In this document: in pieces, positions 57,917 to 64,000 of the stretch | Layout of the letters: every line of letters begins with the position of its first letter | Numbering within the stretch: the first letter of the stretch is position 1 | Assembly (NCBI RefSeq): GCF_000819725.1 | Contig: NZ_CDDH01000073.1 | Span: 81,240-145,239, forward strand | Reading direction: 5' to 3' | Source of the DNA: Aeromonas australiensis | Lineage (GTDB): Bacteria; Pseudomonadota; Gammaproteobacteria; Enterobacterales; Aeromonadaceae | DNA length: 64,000 bases | Notes under the pieces: model-generated | The model's input: only the letters and a program-made list of their open reading frames with translations | Told to the model about the DNA's origin: nothing | The model's database searches: none | Position numbers and translations under genes: made by a program

Positions 57917-58837
57917 TCAGAGTCTCCCGATAAGCAGTGAGGTCTGTTCTATGAGCTGACGCGCAGCCGGGCTGACTCCTGCCAGTTGGAAGAAGCCGTG
58001 TATAACACCCAGTTGCCGCTGACAGGTGGTTGTGACACCGGCTTGCAGCAGTTTGCGATAGAGGGCTTCCCCCTCGTCGCGCAGTGGATCATATTCCGCC
58101 GTAACGATATGGGTCGGCGGTAATCCTGACAGGTCCGGATGGTGGAGCGGGCTGGCTTCGGGATGAGGAGCGGGCAGCTCCCCCAGATAGGCCTTAAAAC
58201 CGCTTAACAGCATGTCGCGGGTGATGAGGTAGTCATCCCCTAGCTGTCGATAACTTGCACTGTCCCCTGCAGCATCGAGCATCGGATAGATGAGCAGTTG
58301 GGCTGCAGGCAAGGGGGCGCCTCGCTCCTTGAGTCGCAAGGTGGTGATCAGGGCGAGGTGGCCGCCGGCGCTGTCGCCCGCAAGGACAACCCGCGCCGGG
58401 TCCCCATGCCATTTCTCCACATCGGACATGATGGTGAGCGTAGCAGCCAGTGCGTCATCGTGGGCGGCGGGATAGGTATGTTCAGGTGCAAGGCGGGTAT
58501 GTACTGCGAACACCAGTGCCTCGGCGCGATTGCACAGCATCCGCATCTGGCGGTCGTGGGTGTCGAAATCGCCGCTGACAAAACAGCCACCATGAAAGTA
58601 GATAAGGGTGGGACGGCTTGTACTTGAGGCTGGCGCTGGTTGATAGAGGCGGATGGAATAATGGCCATGTTGCCACTCTTCAACGGCGCCAACTTCCTCC
58701 CGTTCACCGCCCAATATGGCAGAAGCAAGATAGCCTTCACGTCGCTCCTGCCAGCTCAGGCTGCTCGTCTTGGGGCGGCCTGCTGCAATGAACTCCGCCA
58801 CCATGGCCGCAATGGCCGGTTCAAGTTGTGTATCCAT
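57917..58837 (-). CDS. Alpha/beta hydrolase, HSL-type esterase
   Basis: Carboxylesterase of the hormone-sensitive-lipase family, 306 residues. The oxyanion motif HGG lies in IYFHGGCFVSGDFD, the nucleophile serine in LAGDSAGGHLAL, the acid in EYDPLRDEG and the histidine in GVIHGFFQLAG, so the triad is complete. It has no signal peptide. The 14 bases between the start and a perfect LexA box make it a probable member of the SOS regulon, which is unusual for an esterase. The DUF1622 gene follows on the same strand. The substrate is unknown. Confidence 0.9.
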   Translation of the reverse strand: MDTQLEPAIAAMVAEFIAAGRPKTSSLSWQERREGYLASAILGGEREEVGAVEEWQHGHYSIRLYQPAPASSTSRPTLIYFHGGCFVSGDFDTHDRQMRMLCNRAEALVFAVHTRLAPEHTYPAAHDDALAATLTIMSDVEKWHGDPARVVLAGDSAGGHLALITTLRLKERGAPLPAAQLLIYPMLDAAGDSASYRQLGDDYLITRDMLLSGFKAYLGELPAPHPEASPLHHPDLSGLPPTHIVTAEYDPLRDEGEALYRKLLQAGVTTTCQRQLGVIHGFFQLAGVSPAARQLIEQTSLLIGRL

Positions 58838-58845
58838 AACGCACC

Positions 58846-58871
58846 AATAACTGTATATAAAAACAGTTATT
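58846..58871. promoter_or_regulatory. LexA (SOS) box upstream of the esterase gene
   Basis: CTGTATATAAAAACAG (58851-58866) fits the SOS consensus CTGTN8ACAG exactly, with an AT-rich centre; the palindrome extends to AATAACTGT and ACAGTTATT on either side. It ends 13 bases before the esterase start on the minus strand. Confidence 0.8.
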
Positions 58872-58924
58872 TTGCGCCTTTAGCCAGAGAGCGCAACCGG
58901 CGTTAGCTGAGGCAGCTCACAAAA

Positions 58925-59251
58925 TCAGACTTCAAGCAGCTGGAATTCAATCACATAGAACGGCGGCAGATCGGGGTAGATATTGCGGATCACATCTTTA
59001 AGCTCGGGGAGGGTCATGTTCTCCTGGCGGGCGTGTTCATCATTGAGCTCATCGAAGGCGACCGCCTTGACCGAGAGCACCTCTATGGTGCCAAAGGGCT
59101 GGTGCTCCGGGTTGGTGAACAGGGCTAGCCGCTGGCCGGGTCGCCAGTTGGCTTCGCGCTCGTCGCGAATGGTGATGGTCTTGTGGCCCGCCTGAATATC
59201 GGCGACGAAGCGGCTGAAGAAGGTGAATGCGGGATAGGGATGGGCAGACAT
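58925..59251 (-). CDS. yqfB: N4-acetylcytidine amidohydrolase (ASCH domain)
   Basis: Small ASCH-fold enzyme of 108 residues that in E. coli hydrolyses N4-acetylcytidine to cytidine and acetate. The conserved active-site stretch AGHKTITIRDE is intact with its lysine and threonine, and the segment HARQENMTLPELK has the corresponding glutamate region; the C-terminus FYVIEFQLLEV also matches. It sits 42 bases after a YeiL-like regulator on the same strand and probably belongs to the same transcript. Confidence 0.92.
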   Translation of the reverse strand: MSAHPYPAFTFFSRFVADIQAGHKTITIRDEREANWRPGQRLALFTNPEHQPFGTIEVLSVKAVAFDELNDEHARQENMTLPELKDVIRNIYPDLPPFYVIEFQLLEV

Positions 59252-59293
59252 GGTGACTCCTGGCTGGGTGAACCTAAAGTGGGTGAATGGAAA

Positions 59294-59965
59294 TCAAAGG
59301 TCGAGATAGGCGCGCAGCCTGGCCAGATCGGCGATGACGGGGCCGTCACTGCCGTCGGCAACTATGCCCTGTTCGACCAGCTCCTTGAGGGCGCGGCGGT
59401 AAACCCGCTCGGTGGTACCGAAGCGGGCCGCCTCGTGAGCCCGCTTGCGCGATCCCAGCATCGGAGTGCGCTGGCGTTCTCGCCATAGCTCATAGGCGAT
59501 GTTGTAGGCGATGGGGTGGAGCAGCCGGCTGGTGGTGATCTCCAGGGTATCGAGATAGTCGCTGGCAAGTGCGGCGGCGAAAAAGAGGGTCAGTTCGGGT
59601 TCGACCAGCAGCCGCTGGGCCAGCTTGTGGGCGCAGATGATCCTGGCGTCCAGTTCGGTCTCGGCCACCACGTTCCACTGCACCGGGGTGGCGCTGAAGA
59701 ACTCCATCTCGCCAAAGATCTGGCTCTGACACGCAATTTCGCCAAGCTGGAAGCGGCGGCCCGAGTGCACTGTGCTGTTGAGGGAGATCCTGCCTCGCTC
59801 GATCAGATAGAGCTGCTCGCTCTGCTCCCCCTGGCGCATGATGAGTTCGCCCGGCAGGTAGCGGCGCAGAAACAGGGTGCAGTCATCAAGTGCCACGGCA
59901 AAGCGGGGTTCAAGCTGCTGGAGTTCGGCATGAAAGCGGCCGAGGGGGTAGGGTTGTTGCTGCAT
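59294..59965 (-). CDS. Crp/Fnr family regulator, YeiL-like
   Basis: Transcriptional regulator of 223 residues. The N-terminal cyclic-nucleotide-binding-like domain (RRYLPGELIMRQGEQSEQLY ... GEIACQSQIFGEMEF) lacks the Fnr cysteine cluster at the N-terminus, and the C-terminal DNA-binding region is ARFGTTERVYRRALKELVEQG. The pattern resembles E. coli YeiL, whose gene lies beside the pseudouridine-catabolism genes. Here its neighbours are a nucleoside phosphorylase, PnuC and YqfB, so a role in nucleoside use is a reasonable guess. The effector is unknown. Confidence 0.78.
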   Translation of the reverse strand: MQQQPYPLGRFHAELQQLEPRFAVALDDCTLFLRRYLPGELIMRQGEQSEQLYLIERGRISLNSTVHSGRRFQLGEIACQSQIFGEMEFFSATPVQWNVVAETELDARIICAHKLAQRLLVEPELTLFFAAALASDYLDTLEITTSRLLHPIAYNIAYELWRERQRTPMLGSRKRAHEAARFGTTERVYRRALKELVEQGIVADGSDGPVIADLARLRAYLDL

Positions 59966-60069
59966 GACGTGTCTGTCGCACCGATGACGAGGGCCATGAG
60001 GCTAGCAAGAGTGCGGGCCGGATACCAGCCCGCCTCCTGTCGAATGTGCCGCAGTTAACGGTTTGCGGT

Positions 60070-60795
60070 TTATTGCACCAGAGCGTGGAGGGCGGCGGCG
60101 ATGGCTTGCTGCTCACCGGCCATCATTGCCTGTTCGGCGCTGGCGTAGTCCGCCACCCCTTGCTGCACATCCTGCTCGAACAGCACCACGTTGCAGAGCA
60201 CGGCGGCGACCCGCACCTTGCGCAGGCGACCAACGGTCAGCAGGGAGGCGGTCTCCATATCGGCGCCCAGTACGCCGCGGGCATGCCAGTAGCGGCACAC
60301 CTCCTGCTCGTCATCCCGATAGAAGCTGTCGTGGGATCGTACCAGCCCGTGCCAATGAGGCTGGCCGCTGGCCGCCACATGGTTGAGCAGGGCAGCTTGC
60401 AGCCAGATATCGGCGCAGGCGGGATACTCGGCTGGCAGATAGGCCTGCGAGGCCCCCTCATTGCGTATCGCCCCTTCCACCACAATCAGGTCGCCCAGCC
60501 CGATGTCGTGTTGCAGGGCACCGGCGGAGCCGACCCGAATAAGCGAGCGGGCACCGGCTTGCACCAGCTCCTCCAGCGCGATAATGGCCGAGGCGCCACC
60601 GATGCCGGTGCTGCAGACCGTGATGGGCAGCCCCTGATAGCGGCCGTTGATGAGGCGAAACTCCCGGTTTTGTCCCAGCACTTCACACTGTTCGAGCTGG
60701 CTGGCGATCCGGTCGACCCGGGCCGGATCGCCGCACAGCACCACTCGCTCGGCAATCTGGCCAGGACGGCATTGCAGATGGGCTAGCAAGCTCAT
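60070..60795 (-). CDS. Nucleoside phosphorylase (Udp/DeoD superfamily)
   Basis: Phosphorolytic cleavage of a nucleoside to base and ribose-1-phosphate. The NP-I fold is seen in VLCGDPARVDRIA (phosphate site), VCSTGIGGASAIIALEELVQ, IRVGSAGALQHDIGLGDL and the ribose/base segment GVLGADMETASLLTVG. Length 241 residues. It overlaps pnuC by four bases (ATGA), so it is translated with the nicotinamide riboside transporter; its substrate may be nicotinamide riboside or another imported nucleoside rather than uridine or purine nucleosides. This is inferred from context only. Confidence 0.88.
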   Translation of the reverse strand: MSLLAHLQCRPGQIAERVVLCGDPARVDRIASQLEQCEVLGQNREFRLINGRYQGLPITVCSTGIGGASAIIALEELVQAGARSLIRVGSAGALQHDIGLGDLIVVEGAIRNEGASQAYLPAEYPACADIWLQAALLNHVAASGQPHWHGLVRSHDSFYRDDEQEVCRYWHARGVLGADMETASLLTVGRLRKVRVAAVLCNVVLFEQDVQQGVADYASAEQAMMAGEQQAIAAALHALVQ

Positions 60796-61514
60796 GCGAT
60801 CGCTTCCTGCTGTGGACGTTTGGCACTCAGCATCCAGAGGCGAGTGCCGTTGGCGGCGATAAACAGCAGGATCAGGTACTCCAGCGACATGGCGTAGACG
60901 CCTTGGGCGGCATAGACACCGATGCTGATGATGTTGACGATCACCCAGAGGATCCAGTTCTCCACATATTTACGGGTCATCAGGATCTGGGCAACCACCG
61001 AGAGCACCGTCATGGTGGCATCCCAGAACGGGAAGGCATCAGGGGAGGGCTCGGGGGTTGCCAGGTTGGCACCAAACAGGTTGAGCACAGAGACCGAGGT
61101 GCGCGCCAGGGTAGCGAATACCGGGTCGATATAGCGGGTCAGCAGGGCGATGGCCAGCACGCTCACGGCGGCGGTCACCATCAGTTTGGATTTGCTGAGC
61201 CAGCGGACCTGCAGGACGTCCCCCTGATCGTTGGCGGGGCGGGTCCAGGCGTACCAGCCGTAGAGATTGGCGCAGAAGAAGAACAGCTGCAGCAGCAACA
61301 GTCCGTAGAGCTGGATCTGGAAGAAGATGATGGCAAACAGGGTGACGTTGATAAGGCCAAAAAGGTAGTTGATGGTCTTCTCCTGACTGGCGAACCAGAT
61401 GCAGGCCAGGCCAAACAGGGTGCCGATGGCTTCAATCCATGACATGGCATAGCCGTCACCCAGCGGAATAGTCACCAGGGTGTGATTGATGCTGAACAGC
61501 TCGAATATGCTCAT
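60792..61514 (-). CDS. pnuC: Nicotinamide riboside transporter PnuC
   Basis: Inner-membrane facilitator of 240 residues with about seven membrane helices. Family features are the N-terminal MSWIEAIGTLFGLACIWFAS, the NYLFGLINVTLF segment, the LFFFCANLYGWYAW motif that lines the substrate path in PnuC structures, and the C-terminal NWILWVIVNIISIGVYAAQ. No nadR gene is next to it; instead it is coupled with a nucleoside phosphorylase. First gene of the minus-strand cluster running to yqfB. Confidence 0.93.
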   Translation of the reverse strand: MSIFELFSINHTLVTIPLGDGYAMSWIEAIGTLFGLACIWFASQEKTINYLFGLINVTLFAIIFFQIQLYGLLLLQLFFFCANLYGWYAWTRPANDQGDVLQVRWLSKSKLMVTAAVSVLAIALLTRYIDPVFATLARTSVSVLNLFGANLATPEPSPDAFPFWDATMTVLSVVAQILMTRKYVENWILWVIVNIISIGVYAAQGVYAMSLEYLILLFIAANGTRLWMLSAKRPQQEAIA

Positions 61515-61578
61515 TTTCTGATCCTTAAGGGATGAGGGGGGTGTGCAAGGGCGTCATTCTAATGGGGGGAGGGGAGAA

Positions 61579-61601
61579 GGGGCAGGACTTTTGTCCGCCC
61601 C
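61579..61601. repeat. Hairpin upstream of pnuC
   Basis: GGGGC-A-GGAC and GTCC-GCCCC pair around a TTTT loop with one bulged A, 65 bases upstream of pnuC in the divergent region shared with the SLC13 gene. It could be an operator or leader structure; it does not resemble a riboswitch that I know. Confidence 0.35.
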
Positions 61602-61777
61602 GGGCTTGGCCCATATCAAAGAAATCGCCGCTGCTGCCCGGTTATTCCAGCAGTGATGGGTTATGGTGCCCCCGCTGGCCGGACTTTATTGATATGTAGC
61701 AAGATGATAGCGCCATGGCTGTGGTCTGATAGAGTCCACTCTCCGGGAGGAGAATCACGTGATAAAAGGAGGTTGTA

Positions 61778-63610
61778 TTGAATTCCGAGCTTGTCTGGGT
61801 GCTCTGTCTGCTGGCTGGCGCCATCTATCTCTTTATGACCAACAAGGTGCGGATGGACGTGGTCGCCCTGGGCGTGGTCATCCTGTTTGTGCTGAGCGGC
61901 ACCCTCACCCTGTCGGAGGCGCTGGCGGGCTTTAGCGATCCCAACGTTATCCTGATCGCCGCCCTGTTTGTGGTGGGTGAGGGGCTGGTGCGCACCGGCA
62001 TCGCCTATCAAGTAGGGGATGCATTGGTGAAGGTGGCAGGCAGCAGCGAGACCAAGCTGCTGGTGCTGCTGATGGTGGCGGTGGCGAGTCTGGGGGCTGT
62101 GATGAGCAGCACCGGGGTGGTGGCCATCTTTATCCCGGTGGTGCTGAGCGTGGCGAACCGGATGGGGATCCCCGCTGGTCGCCTGATGATGCCCCTCGGT
62201 TTTGCCGGGCTGATCAGCGGCATGATGACGCTGGTGGCCACGCCCCCCAACATGGTGGTCAACAGCGAGCTGATGCGCCACGGCATTCATGGCTTCGGCT
62301 TCTTCGATTTCACTCCTATGGGGGGGCTGATCCTGGGGCTGGGGATTATCTACATGCTGCTGGTTCGTGGCTCTTTAGTGGGCGCGGGAGAAGAGGGCAA
62401 AGGCAAGCCGACCGGGCGCCGCACCCTGCGCGATCTGATCCGAGACTACCGGCTGGCCGGTCGGGCTCGCCGTCTGGCGCTGCACCCTGACTCCCCGTTG
62501 ATTGGCCACACCCTGGACGAACTGCAACTGCGCGCCCGTTATGGTGCCCACGTCATCGGGGTGGAGCGCTGGCGCAAGTTTCGTAGGGTGATGATGCCGG
62601 TCTCGGGGATCAGTGAATTTCAGGCCAAGGATGTGCTGCTCATCGACATGTCCGATCCCGAGGTGGATGTGCGGGCGTTTTGCACCGAGGCGCGGCTTGA
62701 GCCGATGATCCTGCGTGGGGAGTACTTCTCCGATCAGGCGCGAGAGGTGGGGATGGCCGAGGTGTCGCTGATCCCCGAGTCCAAGCTGCTGGGTAAAAGT
62801 GTGCGGGAGGTGACCTTCCGATCCAGCTATGGCCTGAGCGTGGTGGGGCTGCGTCGCGATGGTGAGGCGTTGGCAGGCAAGCTGGTGGATGAACCGCTGC
62901 TGATGGGGGATACCCTGCTAGTGGTGGGAAACTGGAGCCATATCCGGCAACTGCAGACCCACAGCCGCGACTTTTTGCTGATGGGGTTGCCCGCCGAGGT
63001 GGACGAGATGGCCCCCGCCCGCAGTCAGGCTATCCATGCGCTGTTGGCGCTGGGGGTGATGATCCTGTTGATGGTGACCGACCCGGTACCCAATGTGATT
63101 GCGGCCTTGATCGCCTGTCTGCTGATGGGGCAATTTCGCTGTATCGACATGGAGAGTGCCTACAAGTCGATCCACTGGCCGACCCTGATCCTCATCGTCG
63201 GCATGCTCCCCTTCGCGTTGGCGTTGCAAAAAACCGGTGGGGTGGATTTGATTGTTGGTGGCCTGATAAGTGCGGTGGGAGAGATGGGGCCAAGGGTGAT
63301 GCTGGCCAGCCTGTTTGCCCTCTGTGCGGTGATCGGGCTCTTTATCTCCAATACCGCCACAGCTGTACTGATGGCGCCTATTGCGCTAGGCACGGCGCAG
63401 CAGATGGGGGTCTCGCCCTATCCATTCGCCATGACCATCGCCATCGCGGCCTCGGCGGCCTTTATGACGCCGGTCTCGTCACCGGTTAATACCCTGGTGT
63501 TGGGGCCGGGCAACTACAAGTTTGTCGACTTTATCCGTATCGGGGTGCCATTCACCCTGTTGGTGATGGTAGTCAGCGTGGTGGCGATCCCCTGGTTCTT
63601 CCCGTTCTGA
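61778..63610 (+). CDS. SLC13 family permease with two RCK_C (TrkA-C) domains
   Basis: Anion/sodium symporter-type carrier of 610 residues. It starts at a TTG, supported by AAAGGAGG seven bases upstream. Membrane helices at both ends (residues 1-200 and about 410-610) flank two cytoplasmic TrkA-C domains (about 230-300 and 320-395: [17 protein letters not shown] and [20 protein letters not shown]), the arrangement found in sulfate or dicarboxylate carriers. The Ser-rich signatures [28 protein letters not shown], and [15 protein letters not shown] are family features. The substrate is not determinable here. It is divergent from pnuC. Confidence 0.9.
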   Translation: MNSELVWVLCLLAGAIYLFMTNKVRMDVVALGVVILFVLSGTLTLSEALAGFSDPNVILIAALFVVGEGLVRTGIAYQVGDALVKVAGSSETKLLVLLMVAVASLGAVMSSTGVVAIFIPVVLSVANRMGIPAGRLMMPLGFAGLISGMMTLVATPPNMVVNSELMRHGIHGFGFFDFTPMGGLILGLGIIYMLLVRGSLVGAGEEGKGKPTGRRTLRDLIRDYRLAGRARRLALHPDSPLIGHTLDELQLRARYGAHVIGVERWRKFRRVMMPVSGISEFQAKDVLLIDMSDPEVDVRAFCTEARLEPMILRGEYFSDQAREVGMAEVSLIPESKLLGKSVREVTFRSSYGLSVVGLRRDGEALAGKLVDEPLLMGDTLLVVGNWSHIRQLQTHSRDFLLMGLPAEVDEMAPARSQAIHALLALGVMILLMVTDPVPNVIAALIACLLMGQFRCIDMESAYKSIHWPTLILIVGMLPFALALQKTGGVDLIVGGLISAVGEMGPRVMLASLFALCAVIGLFISNTATAVLMAPIALGTAQQMGVSPYPFAMTIAIAASAAFMTPVSSPVNTLVLGPGNYKFVDFIRIGVPFTLLVMVVSVVAIPWFFPF

Positions 63611-63734
63611 AACCGGGAGACAAGATTGGCAAGGGGGGCTCGGAATAAGTGAAGAGTGAGGTGAACAGAAATTGACGTGGGGATGGGTTAATAGCGGAGC
63701 GAGATAAAAACTGGGGAGAGACAAATTTCAGATA

Positions 63735-63758
63735 CAAAAAAACCAGCGTGAGCTGGTT
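63735..63758 (-). terminator. Terminator of the tRNA cluster
   Basis: On the minus strand AACCAGC and GCTGGTT form a hairpin with TCAC loop followed by a T-run, about 20 bases after the tRNA-Leu gene. Confidence 0.88.
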
Positions 63759-63777
63759 TGTTTGGTACTGCTATTAA

Positions 63778-63861
63778 TGGTGCGGAAGGAGAGACTCGAA
63801 CTCTCACGCCTAGGGCGCCAGAACCTAAATCTGGTGCGTCTACCAATTTCGCCACTTCCGC
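63778..63861 (-). tRNA. leuW: tRNA-Leu (anticodon UAG)
   Basis: The 84-base gene has acceptor arms GCGGAAG/CTTCCGC, a long variable arm, the anticodon loop TTTAGGT between CCAGA and TCTGG (anticodon UAG), and an encoded CCA. It closely resembles E. coli leuW and is last in the visible Gln-Met-Leu series. Confidence 0.95.
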
Positions 63862-63869
63862 AATATTAA

Positions 63870-63946
63870 TGGTGGCTATGACGGGATTCGAACCTGTGAC
63901 CCCCGCATTATGAGTGCGATGCTCTAACCAACTGAGCTACATAGCC
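63870..63946 (-). tRNA. metT: Elongator tRNA-Met (anticodon CAU)
   Basis: The 77-base gene has acceptor arms GGCTATG/CATAGCC, anticodon loop CTCATAA, T-arm GGTTCGAATCC and an encoded CCA. It is the elongator form, similar to E. coli metT, and precedes leuW by eight bases, as in E. coli. Confidence 0.95.
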
Positions 63947-63985
63947 GTTTGTTATCAACCACTGAGGTGGAAGAGAACAGAAAAA

Positions 63986-64000
63986 TGGCTGGGGTACTAG
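63986..64000 (-). tRNA. 3' end of a tRNA-Gln gene, cut by the window edge
   Basis: Reading the minus strand, the last 15 bases are CTAGTACCCCAGCCA, the acceptor end plus CCA expected for tRNA-Gln (the E. coli gene ends GTACCCCAGCCA). The anticodon lies outside the window. Confidence 0.7.

Noticed and set aside
61579..61601. NAD-type riboswitch upstream of pnuC
   Set aside because: The single bulged hairpin does not contain the pseudoknot features I know for pnuC-associated riboswitches, and it is only 65 bases from the start.

Overview
The window is an ordinary, gene-dense stretch of chromosome from a gammaproteobacterium, most likely Aeromonas. The grounds are a GC-rich coding style, the gene orders metK/sprT/endA/rsmE/gshB, pilMNOPQ-aroK-aroB-damX-dam-rpe-gph-trpS and pabA-argD/astC-astA-astD, a secreted Dns-type endonuclease, several chemoreceptors, and tRNA genes that encode their own CCA ends. 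I saw no insertion sequence, prophage, integron, plasmid or CRISPR signature. Gene assignments rest on family motifs and gene order recognised by eye; no database search was run.

Layout. 1-5 kb: a chemoreceptor cut by the left edge, then gshB, rsmE, endA and sprT. 5-8.4 kb: metK behind a MetJ operator, divergent from a transketolase gene. 8.4-12.9 kb: a small zinc-ribbon methyltransferase, a possible gene remnant, a periplasmic solute-binding protein, and a yjiH-yjiG-M20 peptidase operon. 13-17 kb: the frdABCD fumarate reductase operon with a well-placed FNR site. 17-32 kb: two more chemoreceptors, ugpQ, the MscM mechanosensitive channel, a MATE exporter, an M23 peptidase, a LysR regulator divergent from an odd metallo-beta-lactamase-fold protein, a DsbA-family protein and oxyR. 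32-47 kb: mrcA (PBP1A) divergent from the type IV pilus assembly operon pilMNOPQ, then shikimate genes, damX, dam, rpe, gph, trpS, a small Hha-like gene and pabA. 48-53 kb: arginine succinyltransferase pathway genes with a DUF1338 gene. 53-58 kb: a CRP-linked orphan gene, a HAD phosphatase, a DHA2 exporter, a GH13 glucosidase and a DUF1622 membrane protein. 58-64 kb: an esterase with a textbook LexA box, YqfB, a YeiL-like regulator, a nucleoside phosphorylase with PnuC, an SLC13 carrier, and the end of a Gln-Met-Leu tRNA cluster.

How the genes work together. Anaerobic respiration (frd under FNR), methionine/SAM supply (metK under MetJ), arginine use (astC-A-D), cell envelope and pilus biogenesis (PBP1A next to pilMNOPQ and the SPOR protein DamX), and oxidative-stress sensing (OxyR) form the core. 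The segment from 59 to 61.5 kb looks like nucleoside or nicotinamide riboside salvage.

The most unusual signals are the LexA box in front of an HSL-type esterase, a second degenerate copy of the astD 3' end lying just after astD, a zinc-hydrolase fold whose first zinc motif has lost its three histidines, an Hha-like small protein between trpS and pabA, and a class I CRP-type promoter on an unrecognised 86-residue gene. I did not find a large new multigene system.
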